Shown one piece after another: positions 24,270 to 35,070 of a stretch of DNA of 55,650 nt. This DNA comes from Noviherbaspirillum malthae (GTDB lineage: Bacteria > Pseudomonadota > Gammaproteobacteria > Burkholderiales > Burkholderiaceae_D). Where the stretch lies: NCBI RefSeq assembly GCF_015352985.1, contig NZ_JACYXF010000039.1, positions 1-55,650 of the forward strand, in the 5' to 3' direction. Every line of letters begins with the position of its first letter. The first letter of the stretch is position 1. The position numbers were made by a program, and so were the translations under genes. The notes beneath the pieces were generated by a model that saw only the letters and a list, made by a program, of their open reading frames with translations, ran no database searches and was not told the DNA's origin.

Positions 24270-25349
24270 TCAACCGCGCTTTTCTATCTGCTCCACCAGC
24301 GCCCACGCCTGCTCCGCAAGCGGGCGGGTACGCTTGCCGGTTTCCACCGCATCGGCGCTGGCAGCGTTGCCCAGCTGCGCGCGCTTGACGATGCCCTGCA
24401 GAATGCCGACCAGGCGGAACATGTTGAACACCATGTAGTATTCCCAGTCGCTCCTGGGAAGATCGCCGCGGCCGGTGCGTTCGCAATACATGCGCACGTA
24501 CTCCTCTTCGGTCGGAATGCCCAGTTCGGCCAGCGGCACGCCCGCCAGCCCGCGCGAACGGCCCGGCGGCATGCGCCATGTCATGCAGTGATAGGCGAAG
24601 TCGGACAGCGGATGGCCCAGCGTCGACAGTTCCCAGTCGAGCACCGCGAGAATGCGCGGTTCGGTCGGGTGGAAGATCACGTTGTCGATGCGGAAGTCGC
24701 CGTGCACCACCCGCGTTTCGTCGCCCGGAGGAATATGCTTGGGCAGCCATTCAATCAGATTCTCCACCGCCTCGATGCGCTCGGTCTCGGATGCGCGGTA
24801 TTGCTTGGTCCAGCGCGCCACCTGTCGTTCGATGTAGCTGCCCGGCTTGCCGTAGCTGCCCAGCCCGACCGCTTCATAGTCGACGCTGTGCAGCGCCGCG
24901 ATGACGCGGTTCATCTCATTGAACAGCGCACGCCGCTCCGCCGGCTCGAAGCCGGGCAGCGCGGAATTCCAGAGAATGCGGCCCTGCACATAATCCATGA
25001 TGTAGAAGGCGCTGCCGATGATGGAGTCGTCCTCGCACAGCGCATGGGCCTTGGCAACCGGCACGTCGGTCTGTGCCAGCGCACTGATGACCTTGTATTC
25101 GCGATCGACCGCATGCGCCGAGGGCAGCAGCGTACCCGGCGGCTTGCGGCGCATGACATACTGCCGGCCGCCTGCCGTCAGGAGAAAAGTGGGATTGGAC
25201 TGGCCACCCTTGAATTGTTCAACCTGCAGCTCGCCGCGGAAATCGTCGACGTTCTGCCGCATGAAGGCGGCCAGCCGGTCGACGTCGAAGGCATGCTGGG
25301 GCGCCACCGGGCGGGTACCGACGAAACGGTCTTGGGGATCGAGAGTCAT
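24270..25349 (-). CDS. APH-family phosphotransferase linked to acyl-CoA metabolism
   Basis: A cytoplasmic kinase-fold protein of 359 residues. The N-lobe has FKGGQSNPTFLLTAGGRQYV with MRRKPPG, the catalytic loop is VVHGDFRIDN (Asp218, Asn223), and the metal site is VLDWELSTLGHPLSDFAY (Asp238). This subgroup resembles the kinase domain of ACAD10/11 and bacterial LvaA, enzymes that phosphorylate 4-hydroxyacyl substrates so that an acyl-CoA dehydrogenase-like partner can remove the phosphate. It is last in a minus-strand operon with an SDR, a thiolase and a FadJ-like enzyme. No acyl-CoA dehydrogenase gene is present in the window, so the partner would be elsewhere. The 4-hydroxy acid role is inference. 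Confidence 0.8.
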   Translation of the reverse strand: MTLDPQDRFVGTRPVAPQHAFDVDRLAAFMRQNVDDFRGELQVEQFKGGQSNPTFLLTAGGRQYVMRRKPPGTLLPSAHAVDREYKVISALAQTDVPVAKAHALCEDDSIIGSAFYIMDYVQGRILWNSALPGFEPAERRALFNEMNRVIAALHSVDYEAVGLGSYGKPGSYIERQVARWTKQYRASETERIEAVENLIEWLPKHIPPGDETRVVHGDFRIDNVIFHPTEPRILAVLDWELSTLGHPLSDFAYHCMTWRMPPGRSRGLAGVPLAELGIPTEEEYVRMYCERTGRGDLPRSDWEYYMVFNMFRLVGILQGIVKRAQLGNAASADAVETGKRTRPLAEQAWALVEQIEKRG

Positions 25350-25411
25350 GATGTCAGTTTGTCGGAATGGGATGCGGTTCGGTTTTGAGTCGTCGGTGCC
25401 TGGCTATGTGA

Positions 25412-26185
25412 TCACACCGCGCTGACGCCGCCGTCGACCGCGATGGCCTGGCCGGTGATGTGGCGCGACGCCTCGGAAGCGAGGAATACCACGACGCCCT
25501 TCAGGTCTTCATCACCGCCGATGCGATGCAGCGGCGCGCGGGCAATGATCGCATCGCCGACTTTTTCCAGCAGCCCGGCCGACATCTTGGACGGGAAGAA
25601 GCCGGGGCAAATCGCATTGACGTTGATGTTGTACTTGCCCCATTCGGAGGCGAGCGCGCGCGTGAAGTTGACCGCCGCGCCTTTCGATGTGTGATAGGCG
25701 ATGGTGGTGACGTTGGTGGCGCTGCCGCGCAGGCCGGCGACCGAGGCGATGTTGATGATCTTGCCCGAATTCTGGGGAATCATGCAGCGCCGCGCGACTT
25801 CCCGCGCCAGGAAGAACAGCGAATCGACGTTGAGTCCCAGCACCTTGTGCCAGGCCTCGTCGGGATACTCTTCCGCCGGCGCGCTCCAGGTGGCGCCGGC
25901 ATTGTTGACGAGGATGTCGATGGTGCCGAAGCGCTGCACCACTTCCTCTACGAGCGCGGGAATCTGCTCGGTTTTCGACAAGTCGTTCACCACGGTGAGC
26001 ACGTCGTAGCCGAGGCCTTCGAGATGCTGCTTGGCTTCGGCGAGTTCATCGGCCTTGCGGGCGCTGATGGCGAGCCTGCAGCCCATTTCGCCAAGCGCTT
26101 CGGCCATCTGCAGCCCGAGGCCGCGCGAGCCGCCGGTGATCAGCGCGATCTTGCCGTCGAGCTGGAATAGTTGTTTGACGCCCAT
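25412..26185 (-). CDS. SDR-family oxidoreductase in the beta-oxidation operon
   Basis: A classical short-chain dehydrogenase of 257 residues. The cofactor motif TGGSRGLG is at 17-24, NNAG at 94-97, the catalytic Ser148 (NIASVAGL), Tyr164 and Lys168 (YHTSK) are present, and VNAICPGFFPSKM and ITGQAIAVDGG follow. The residue after the second beta strand (SARKADEL) suggests NADP preference. It is likely a 3-hydroxyacyl-CoA or hydroxy-acid dehydrogenase. GGAGA precedes the ATG. It lies between the thiolase (67-base gap) and the APH-type kinase (62-base gap), all on the minus strand. Confidence 0.87.
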   Translation of the reverse strand: MGVKQLFQLDGKIALITGGSRGLGLQMAEALGEMGCRLAISARKADELAEAKQHLEGLGYDVLTVVNDLSKTEQIPALVEEVVQRFGTIDILVNNAGATWSAPAEEYPDEAWHKVLGLNVDSLFFLAREVARRCMIPQNSGKIINIASVAGLRGSATNVTTIAYHTSKGAAVNFTRALASEWGKYNINVNAICPGFFPSKMSAGLLEKVGDAIIARAPLHRIGGDEDLKGVVVFLASEASRHITGQAIAVDGGVSAV

Positions 26186-26252
26186 CGCTTGTCTCCTTCC
26201 GTGTTTAGTTTGGTCCCCTCCCCTTCAAGGGGATGGAGTCCAGAATGCTGCT

Positions 26253-27431
26253 TCAGCAAACCTCGAACAACCCCGCAGCCCCCTGCCCGCCCCCAACGCA
26301 CATGGTCACCACCACATACTTCGCACCGCGGCGCTTGCCTTCGATCAGCGCATGTCCAGTCAGGCGCGAGCCGGTCACTCCGTAAGGGTGGCCCACCGCG
26401 ATCGCGCCGCCGTTGACGTTGAGCAGTTCATCGGGAATGCCCAGCTTGTCGCGGCAATACAGCACCTGGCAGGCGAAGGCTTCGTTCAACTCCCACAGGC
26501 CGATGTCTTCCATCTTCAGGCCGTTGCGCTCCAGCAGGCGCGGAATCGCAAACACCGGACCGATACCCATTTCATCAGGCTCGCAGCCGGCGACGGTAAA
26601 GCCGCGGAAGATGCCGAGCGGCTGGATGCCGCGACGTTCGGCAAGCTTGCCGTCCATGACGACGCATGCCGACGAACCGTCGGAAAACTGGCTGGCATTG
26701 CCGGCTGTGATGACGCCGCCCGGCAAGGCGGAACGGATCTTCGACACGCCTTCGAGCGTGGTGTCGGCCCGGATGCCTTCGTCGGCAGATATGGTGACTT
26801 CGCGCGTGGTAATGCGGCCGGTCTCCTTGTCCACCACGCCCATGGTGGTGGTCATCGGTACGATCTCGTCGTCGAACTTGCCGGCGGCCTGCGCGGCGGC
26901 CGCGCGCAGCTGACTGCGCACGCCGTATTCATCCTGCGCTTCCTTGGAGATGTTGTAGCGCTTGGCGACCTGCTCGGCGGTCTGCAGCATGCTCCAGTAG
27001 ATTTCCGGCTTGTGCTCCAGCAGCCACGGGTCCTGGCGCATGTGGCGGTTGGTCTCGTTCTGCACGCAGGAGATCGATTCCACGCCGCCGGCCACCATGA
27101 CCGGTACGCGGTCGACCATCACGCGCTGCGCGGCCATGGCGATGGTCTGCAGGCCGGAAGAGCAGAAGCGGTTGATGGTCGCGCCGGCGGTGGTCACCGG
27201 CAGCCCGGCGCGCAGCGCAATGGCGCGGGCGACGTTGCCGCCAGTGGTGCCCTCGGACAGCGAGCCGCCCATCAGCACATCTTCCACTTCCGCCGGATCG
27301 ATGCCGGCGCGCTCGACGGCGGCACGCACCGCATGCGCGCCGAGCGTGGCGCCGTAGGTCATGTTGAAGGCGCCCTTCCACGACTTGGCAAGTCCGGTGC
27401 GGGCGGTGGAGACGATGACTGCATCATTCAC
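26253..27431 (-). CDS. Acetyl-CoA acyltransferase (thiolase)
   Basis: A thiolase of 392 residues from GTG 27431, which is preceded by AAAGGG at 8 bases; this gives the usual family length and N-terminus (NDAVIVSTARTG). The nucleophile is Cys90 (INRFCSSGLQT), and NEAFA, the active-site His in GGAIAVGHPYG and the second Cys in CVGGGQGAAG are present. GHPYG is a small departure from the common GHP(I/L)G. It should cleave 3-ketoacyl-CoA with CoA to release acetyl-CoA in the cytoplasm. It follows the FadJ-like gene by 81 bases, so the two supply the last three steps of a beta-oxidation cycle. Confidence 0.92.
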   Translation of the reverse strand: MNDAVIVSTARTGLAKSWKGAFNMTYGATLGAHAVRAAVERAGIDPAEVEDVLMGGSLSEGTTGGNVARAIALRAGLPVTTAGATINRFCSSGLQTIAMAAQRVMVDRVPVMVAGGVESISCVQNETNRHMRQDPWLLEHKPEIYWSMLQTAEQVAKRYNISKEAQDEYGVRSQLRAAAAQAAGKFDDEIVPMTTTMGVVDKETGRITTREVTISADEGIRADTTLEGVSKIRSALPGGVITAGNASQFSDGSSACVVMDGKLAERRGIQPLGIFRGFTVAGCEPDEMGIGPVFAIPRLLERNGLKMEDIGLWELNEAFACQVLYCRDKLGIPDELLNVNGGAIAVGHPYGVTGSRLTGHALIEGKRRGAKYVVVTMCVGGGQGAAGLFEVC

Positions 27432-27512
27432 GGTGGATTCCCTTTGCATTCTTTGAAGAGGTTGAGCAAGCTGCAAGCCGGTGGATGCCGGCCGATCTTT
27501 TCCCGGTCTTGT

Positions 27513-29603
<2,091 letters not shown>

Positions 29604-29663
29604 GCTTGCGGCTCTCCTGTCGGGTTCATTTTTGATATAGCCGGCACAACTGCGCCGTCCGTA

Positions 29664-29680
29664 GTTTTGCAGAGCAAAAC
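29664..29680. promoter_or_regulatory. 17-bp palindromic operator upstream of the FadJ-like operon
   Basis: GTTTTGC-AGA-GCAAAAC is a perfect 7-bp inverted repeat with a 3-base centre. The same arms occur at 39804-39820 before the liv operon, and a 12/14 copy lies at 29814-29830. Recurrence at three promoters around an iclR gene makes it the likely IclR binding site. A weak TATATC box lies between this site and the start codon, with no clear -35, which would suit an activated promoter. Confidence 0.7.
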
Positions 29681-29813
29681 AATGTTCCACACAATGCGGT
29701 CGATGTTAGCAGTTGCATCATCCCATGTAAAGCGCATGCCCTAGCTGAATCAAGACGATTAAAAGTTCATTACAAGAGACATTGCTCAAACGCATTTTGA
29801 AATCCATGCAGCT

Positions 29814-29830
29814 GTTTTACTCTGCAGAAC
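29814..29830. promoter_or_regulatory. Degenerate copy of the palindromic operator upstream of the thioesterase
   Basis: GTTTTAC-TCT-GCAGAAC matches the arms of GTTTTGC-N3-GCAAAAC at 12 of 14 positions. It ends 8 bases upstream of a -35-like TAGTCA, at about -52 from the expected start of transcription of the thioesterase gene. The match alone is moderate; its location gives it weight. Confidence 0.5.
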
Positions 29831-29838
29831 AAACTACA

Positions 29839-29867
29839 TAGTCACTTCCTGAAATGGCCTTTACAAT
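29839..29867 (+). promoter_or_regulatory. Sigma-70-like promoter of the thioesterase gene
   Basis: TAGTCA (29839-29844) and TACAAT (29862-29867) are separated by 17 bases. The -10 matches five of six consensus bases and the -35 four of six. The start codon is 28 bases beyond the -10. Confidence 0.5.
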
Positions 29868-29894
29868 GCGTGCATCTCCTCCAACGAACACACC

Positions 29895-30332
29895 ATGACA
29901 GAAGAACGCGATACGGCGGAATCCCTTCCGGTGCCGGAAGGCTTTGAAAAGCTGAGTCGGGGCGGCCCCTACTTCATTGCCTTGGGACCGGTCTATGAAA
30001 AGAAAACCGGCGAGCGCGATGCGATATTCGGCGTGCGTATCTCGCCCGGCCATCTGAATGCCGGCGGCATCGCGCACGGCGGCATGCTGGCTACCCTGGC
30101 GGACAGCATTCTCGGCATCGCCATCCTGCGCGCCAACCGCGACAAGCGCATCGCCACCGTCAACCTCACCACCGACTTCCTGGAAGCGGCGCGCCAGGGA
30201 GACTGGGTGGAGGCGCATGTGGAAATTCACCGCAGCGGCAACAGGCTGGCCTTTGCCGACTGCGTGCTGCAGGTTGGAGAACGCCGCATCCTGCGCGCCA
30301 GCGGCGTCTTCGCGATGTCACCCAAAGTTTGA
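29895..30332 (+). CDS. Hotdog-fold acyl-CoA thioesterase (PaaI-like)
   Basis: A protein of 145 residues with a single hotdog domain: ISPGHLNAGGIAHGGMLATLADS, where the HGG motif and following acidic residue mark PaaI-type thioesterases, then ATVNLTTDFLEAARQGDWVE and LRASGVFAMSPK. It probably hydrolyses CoA esters that stall in the neighbouring pathway. It is transcribed on the plus strand between two minus-strand operons. Its last 15 bases overlap the 3' end of iclR, so the two transcripts are convergent. It has its own promoter and a degenerate operator copy upstream. Confidence 0.85.
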   Translation: MTEERDTAESLPVPEGFEKLSRGGPYFIALGPVYEKKTGERDAIFGVRISPGHLNAGGIAHGGMLATLADSILGIAILRANRDKRIATVNLTTDFLEAARQGDWVEAHVEIHRSGNRLAFADCVLQVGERRILRASGVFAMSPKV

Positions 30333-31136
30333 GGATTCAAGCCTGTGCACCAGTTCCAGCAGGCGGGGCCTGACCTCTTCGAGCAGGAAATCCTTCGACA
30401 GGCTTGAAGACGGCCCGCCGCAGTTCATCACCATCGCCGGGATGGTGCCGCTGGAGCGGAATGCCACGGCGATGCCGTTCACATCCTTCTGCCACTCGCA
30501 GAACGAAGTCGCGCAGCCGAACTCCTGGTAATCCTGCAGGCCGCGCGCGATGCCTTCACGCATGGCTTCGCCGGCGGAATCGTCGAGTTCGGTCGCCAGC
30601 TTGACGATGGCATTGCGCTCCTGCAGCGAGGCGTTGGCCAGATAGGCGCGGCCGATGGCCGAAGTCGCCAGCGGAAGGCGCGAGCCGACCTGCAGCGTCA
30701 ACGCCAGCGTGGCCGTGCTGCGCACCACTTCGGTATAGATGATCGACAGGCGGTCGCGCACGCCCAGCGCCAGCGTTGCGCCCGCATAGTCGGCCAATTC
30801 CTGCATCAGCGGCCGGGCAATCTGGCGGATGTCCATGCGCGCCAGCATGGAACTGCCCAATGCCAGCGTGGCGGTGCCGAGCGCATAGCGCCCGCCCGGC
30901 TCGACCTGTATCAGGTAGCCGCGCTTGGACAGCGTATAGACGATGCGGGTGACGGTGGACTTGGGCAGGCCGCATCGTTCGGAAATCTGCTGATTGCTCA
31001 GCGAGACGTCGCCGGAGCGGAAACAGGAAAGCACATCGAGTCCGCGCGAAAGCGCCGTGATGAAATAACGGTCTTCGCCCGTCTTGGGCTCCTCGGCGGA
31101 AGCCAGGTCTTCAATATCTTTGTCGCGGGAATTCAT
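30318..31136 (-). CDS. IclR-family transcriptional regulator
   Basis: A protein of 272 residues from ATG 31136, preceded by CAAGG. A winged helix-turn-helix occupies about 24-85 (ALSRGLDVLSCFRSGDVSLS, NQQISERCGLPKSTVTRIVY, LSKRGYLIQVEPGGRYALG). An IclR effector domain follows: ARPLMQELADYAGATLALGV, LPLATSAIGRAYLA, YQEFGCATSFCEWQKDVNGI and IAVAFRSSG. It is the last gene of the long liv-adh-aldh-Bug operon, 134 bases after the Bug gene. The palindromes at 29664, 29814 and 39804 are its likely targets, and because they lie just upstream of the -35 boxes, activation is as plausible as repression. The effector is unknown. Confidence 0.9.
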   Translation of the reverse strand: MNSRDKDIEDLASAEEPKTGEDRYFITALSRGLDVLSCFRSGDVSLSNQQISERCGLPKSTVTRIVYTLSKRGYLIQVEPGGRYALGTATLALGSSMLARMDIRQIARPLMQELADYAGATLALGVRDRLSIIYTEVVRSTATLALTLQVGSRLPLATSAIGRAYLANASLQERNAIVKLATELDDSAGEAMREGIARGLQDYQEFGCATSFCEWQKDVNGIAVAFRSSGTIPAMVMNCGGPSSSLSKDFLLEEVRPRLLELVHRLESSNFG

Positions 31137-31270
31137 GTGGGTACCTTGGAGACAGCGGATCAACTCGAACTGCGGGGGCGCCGCTGCCGTTGCTTGCATG
31201 CCGGGAAACTTTACAGGATGCCCGTGCAGACATCAATGACAGCGGCGTACATCGGACACCCCTGCCCGGC

Positions 31271-32257
31271 TTATTCCGCCTTGGCGCCCGAATCCTTCAC
31301 CACCTTGCTCCATTTCGCGATTTCGGTGCGCTGGTAAGCCGCCAGTTCCTCGGCAGTCGAGCCTACCGGCTCCAGGCCGATGTCTTGCAGCTTCTTCGAC
31401 GCTTCCGGAGACTTCAGGATTTTCTGCACTTCCGCCTGCAGCTTGTCGACGATCGGCTTGGGCACGCCGGGCGACGTGAACAGCGCAAACCACGATACCG
31501 CCTCGAAACCGGGCAGGCCCTGCTCGGCGATGGTCGGGATGTCCGGCGCAGCCGCGGAGCGCTTGGCGCTGGTGACGCCGAGCGCGCGCAGCTTGCCTTC
31601 GCGCACCAGAGGCAGGCTGGAGGGCATGTTATCGAACATCATCGTCACCCTGCCCCCGAGCAGGTCGGGAATCGCGCTGGCGCGGCCCTTGTAGGGAATG
31701 TGCTGCATGTCGATGCCGGTCTGGGTCTTGAACAGTTCGCCCGAGACATGGATCGACGTACCCGAACCGGAGGAAGCAAAGGTCATCTTGCCTTCCTTCT
31801 TGCCGAGCGCGATGAATTCCTGCAGGTTCTTCGCCGGCACGCTGTTGTTCACCACCAGCATGTTGGGCGTGGTGGCCAGCAGGCTGATCGGACTGAAGTC
31901 CTTCACCATGTCGTAAGGCATCTTTTCATACAGCGCGCCGTTGATCGCATGGGTACCTACGGTGCCGACCAGCAGCGTATAGCCGTCGGACGGCGACTTC
32001 GCCACCACGTCGGCGCCGATATTGCCGCCTGCGCCCGGCTTGTTCTCGACGATGACGGGCTGCCCCCAGTCGGCCTGCATGCGGTCGGCCAGCAGCCGGC
32101 CGAGGATGTCCGGGGCGCCGCCCGGCGTGAAGGTGACGATGATGCGCATCGGCTTGCTGGGGAAATTCTGCGCCGACTGCGCGAAAGATGGTGCCGTGGC
32201 TACTGTCGCGACAGCCGCGAATGCGAAGGTAAAGCTTGCTGCGATTTTGCTAAGCAT
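31271..32257 (-). CDS. Bug-family (TTT) periplasmic binding protein
   Basis: A secreted protein of 328 residues. The signal peptide is about 1-27 (FTFAFAAVATVATAPSFAQS), followed by Bug signatures FPSKPMRIIVTFTPGGAPDI, VENKPGAGG, MPYDMVKDFSPIS, HIPYKGRASAIPDLLGG and GKLRALGVTS. It binds a small carboxylate in the periplasm, but no TctA/TctB membrane genes are nearby, and the same operon already encodes a liv-type ABC importer. GGAGA precedes the ATG. It lies 137 bases after the aldehyde dehydrogenase gene. It may serve as a sensor or a shared binding protein (inference). Confidence 0.87.
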   Translation of the reverse strand: MLSKIAASFTFAFAAVATVATAPSFAQSAQNFPSKPMRIIVTFTPGGAPDILGRLLADRMQADWGQPVIVENKPGAGGNIGADVVAKSPSDGYTLLVGTVGTHAINGALYEKMPYDMVKDFSPISLLATTPNMLVVNNSVPAKNLQEFIALGKKEGKMTFASSGSGTSIHVSGELFKTQTGIDMQHIPYKGRASAIPDLLGGRVTMMFDNMPSSLPLVREGKLRALGVTSAKRSAAAPDIPTIAEQGLPGFEAVSWFALFTSPGVPKPIVDKLQAEVQKILKSPEASKKLQDIGLEPVGSTAEELAAYQRTEIAKWSKVVKDSGAKAE

Positions 32258-32394
32258 GTTGTCTCCTGCCTTGTTATGAATGTGTTACCGCTTTCGAACT
32301 GCTCCTGGGTTTTGTTGTTGTTATGCTTTTTCGATCCGGATTCGGTGCAGGCATCCATGCATTCGGGCCCGCTCGCCTGAATGCCCGCATGCGC

Positions 32395-33852
32395 CTAATG
32401 CGGCGCCTTTTCGCTCAGCACCGGCGCGCCGGGCTTGAACTGCAGCGACTTGTATTCCAGGAACTCCTCCATCCCGTACTTGCCCATCTCTCGCCCGCGG
32501 CCCGACTGCTTGTAGCCGCCGAAGGGAGCGAACAGATTGAAGGTGCCGCCGTTGATGTCAACCTGACCGGTGCGCAGCTTCCGAGCTACCTGCTGGGCGC
32601 GCTCGTCGGAACCGGCCCAGACGCCGCCGGCAAGGCCGTAGAGCGTGCCGTTGGCGATGCGCACCGCTTCATCCTCGTCCTTGTAGGTGATGATGGAGAG
32701 CACCGGCCCGAAGATCTCTTCCTGCGCAATCGTGCTGTCGGGCTTGACGCGGCCGAACACCGTGGGCTGCACATAGAAACCCTTGGGCAGGTCGGGCGGC
32801 GCATCGGGTCCGCCGCACAGCAGTTCGGCGCCCTCCTCGATGCCCTTGCGGATATAGCTGCGCACACGCTCGCGCTGCGCTTCCGACACCAGCGGGCCGA
32901 GCTTGGCCGAGCCGCCGAAGGGGTCGCCGACGGTGAACTTGGAGGCGACTTCCGCCGCGATCTTCGCCGCCTCGTCATAACGCGATTCCGGAACGAGCAT
33001 GCGGGTATGGGCGGAACAGGTCTGCCCGCTGTTGAGGAAGCAGGCATTGACCGTACCCTTGACTGCGGCTGCGAGATCCGCGTCGTCGAGAATCACCGAG
33101 GCCGACTTGCCGCCGAGTTCCAGCGCCACGCGCTTGACCGTAGCCGCGGCCACTTCCGAGATGCGCTTGCCGGCACGGGTGGAGCCTGTGAACGACACCA
33201 TGTCCACATCGGGATGGCGCACCAGCGCCTCGCCCAGCACCGGGCCGGTGCCGCTGACGAGATTGAATACGCCGGGCGGCAGCCCGGCGGCATCGATCAC
33301 CTCGGCCAGGATAAAGGCATTGAGCGGTGCCACTTCCGAGGGCTTCAATACCACGGTGCAGCCTGCCGCCAGCGCTGCCGCCACCTTGGCGGCAATCTGG
33401 TGCAGCGGATAATTCCAGGGCGTGATGCAGACCACGACGCCGACCGGTTCGCGTACCACGCGCGAATTGCCCGCTACCTCCTCCCATTCGAATTCATTGG
33501 CCAGCTTGGCGTAATAGCCGAAATTGGCCACCGGAGAACCGACCTGGATCGCGGCAGACAGCTTGACCGGCATGCCCACTTCGCCGGCGATGATTTCGGC
33601 CAGTTCCTGGCTGCGCGCCTTCAGTCCCTCATGGATCTTGCGCAGGTAATCCGCGCGCGCGGCCGGCGGCGTGGCGCTCCAGGCATCGAATGCGGCGCGG
33701 GCCGCCGCCACGGCGGCATTGGCGTCGTTCTCGTCGCCGTCTGGAATGGCGGCCATGACTTCCTCGGTCGCGGAATTGATCACGTCAATGGTGTTTCGGC
33801 CCGAAGGCGTGACCCACTGGCCGTTGATGTAAAGCTGATTTCGATTCTGCAT
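32395..33852 (-). CDS. NAD(P)-dependent aldehyde dehydrogenase
   Basis: A protein of 485 residues, the normal length of the ALDH superfamily. The cofactor region has TPWNYPL and VVLKPSEVAP, FTGSTRAGKRI forms the nucleotide loop, the general base is Glu245 (ALELGGKS) and the nucleophile is Cys279 (NSGQTCSAHTR). PYGGYKQSG-type sequence appears as FGGYKQSGRGREMG near the C-terminus. It converts an aldehyde to its acid in the cytoplasm, most probably the product of the alcohol dehydrogenase encoded 26 bases upstream. The pair suggests that an alcohol is oxidised to an acid that enters the CoA-ester pathway (inference). Confidence 0.92.
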   Translation of the reverse strand: MQNRNQLYINGQWVTPSGRNTIDVINSATEEVMAAIPDGDENDANAAVAAARAAFDAWSATPPAARADYLRKIHEGLKARSQELAEIIAGEVGMPVKLSAAIQVGSPVANFGYYAKLANEFEWEEVAGNSRVVREPVGVVVCITPWNYPLHQIAAKVAAALAAGCTVVLKPSEVAPLNAFILAEVIDAAGLPPGVFNLVSGTGPVLGEALVRHPDVDMVSFTGSTRAGKRISEVAAATVKRVALELGGKSASVILDDADLAAAVKGTVNACFLNSGQTCSAHTRMLVPESRYDEAAKIAAEVASKFTVGDPFGGSAKLGPLVSEAQRERVRSYIRKGIEEGAELLCGGPDAPPDLPKGFYVQPTVFGRVKPDSTIAQEEIFGPVLSIITYKDEDEAVRIANGTLYGLAGGVWAGSDERAQQVARKLRTGQVDINGGTFNLFAPFGGYKQSGRGREMGKYGMEEFLEYKSLQFKPGAPVLSEKAPH

Positions 33853-33878
33853 GCTGTATCTCCTTGCGGATGCCCGCC

Positions 33879-34985
33879 TTACTCGAACAGGATCACGCCG
33901 CGCGCATTGCGGCCGGCGTTAAGATCGGCGAATGCCTGCGGCGCTTCGTCGACGGTATAGGTACGGGTGATCAGTTCATCCAGCTTCAGTCGCTGGGCGC
34001 GGTACAAGCCGATAAGACGCGGAAAATCCTCGGTCGGCCGGGCCGAGCCGAAATAGCTGCCGGTCAGCGTCTTCTCGCCGAAGGTCAGCGAGGCGGTCTT
34101 GACCGTGGTCGTATCCTTCTGGTTGGCCACGCCGACCACCACCGCCGTGCCGCCCTTGCCCAGCACGCCGTAGGCCTGTGCCGCGATGTCGCCGAGGCCG
34201 ACGCATTCGAACGCATAGTCCGCGCCGCCGGTCAGCTTGAGAATCGTCTTGACGGCGTTCTCGTCGGTCTTGCTGTTGACGACGTGGGTGGCGCCGAACT
34301 GCTTCGCCATGTCGAGCTTGGCGTCGGAGGTATCCACCGCCACGATCATGCGCGCGCCGGCGATGGCGCAGCCCTGGATCGCATTCAGCCCGACGCCGCC
34401 GCAGCCGAACACCACTGTGACGGAACCGGGCTCCACCTTGGCAGTATTGACCGCCGCGCCGACGCCGGTCATCACGCCGCAGCCGATGAGTGCAGCCTTG
34501 TCGAGCGGCACCTGCTGGTCGATCTTCACCACGTTGTCGGTATGCAGCGTCGCGTATTCCGCCATCACGCCGCAGCCGGAAAACACGTTGAGTGCATTGC
34601 CCGACGTATCGCGCGTACGCACCGTGCCGTCGGGCAGGGTGAACATGGCCTTGCCGGCCTGGTCGCACAATTGCGGCCTGCCTGTCTGGCAATAGCGGCA
34701 CTTGCCGCACATGCTGACAAAGGAGCTGACCACATGGTCGCCCACCTTGAGATTGCTGACGCCCTCGCCGACGGCAACGATGCGGCCGGCGCCTTCATGG
34801 CCGAGTATCACCGGCGGCGGAAAGGGAATCGTGCCGTTGGTCGCCGACAGGTCGCTGTGGCAGACGCCGCAGGCGGCCAGCTTGATCATGACCTCGCCGC
34901 GGCGCGGCGCTTCCACGATGATTTCCTCGACCACCACCGGCTGATTGATTTCTCGGCAGATCACTGCCTTTGCTCGTTGCTCCAT
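33879..34985 (-). CDS. Zinc-dependent alcohol dehydrogenase (class III-like MDR)
   Basis: A protein of 368 residues from ATG 34985 (AGGGAA upstream). The catalytic zinc ligands are Cys42 (CGVCHSD) and His63-Glu64 (GHEGAG) with a later Cys in ALIGCGVMTG. The structural zinc is held by Cys93, Cys96, Cys99 and Cys107 (CGKCRYC, LC). The NAD fold has FGCGGVGLNAIQG. The TVRTRDTSG stretch resembles aryl or allylic alcohol dehydrogenases and mycobacterial-type AdhD more than formaldehyde dehydrogenase. It oxidises a primary alcohol to an aldehyde for the adjacent ALDH. The true substrate is not readable from sequence. Confidence 0.9.
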   Translation of the reverse strand: MEQRAKAVICREINQPVVVEEIIVEAPRRGEVMIKLAACGVCHSDLSATNGTIPFPPPVILGHEGAGRIVAVGEGVSNLKVGDHVVSSFVSMCGKCRYCQTGRPQLCDQAGKAMFTLPDGTVRTRDTSGNALNVFSGCGVMAEYATLHTDNVVKIDQQVPLDKAALIGCGVMTGVGAAVNTAKVEPGSVTVVFGCGGVGLNAIQGCAIAGARMIVAVDTSDAKLDMAKQFGATHVVNSKTDENAVKTILKLTGGADYAFECVGLGDIAAQAYGVLGKGGTAVVVGVANQKDTTTVKTASLTFGEKTLTGSYFGSARPTEDFPRLIGLYRAQRLKLDELITRTYTVDEAPQAFADLNAGRNARGVILFE

Positions 34986-35070
34986 GAAACTGTTCCCTGC
35001 CTGAGTTGAATGAAACAAGCCGGCATGGCGGCCGGCTTGAGATGGTTCGTGCTGCTGGTTTCCGGCTCGC

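Noticed and set aside
32323..33960. Long plus-strand open frame over the aldehyde dehydrogenase gene
   Set aside because: The minus strand encodes a full-length enzyme with all catalytic motifs; the plus-strand frame has no homology signal.
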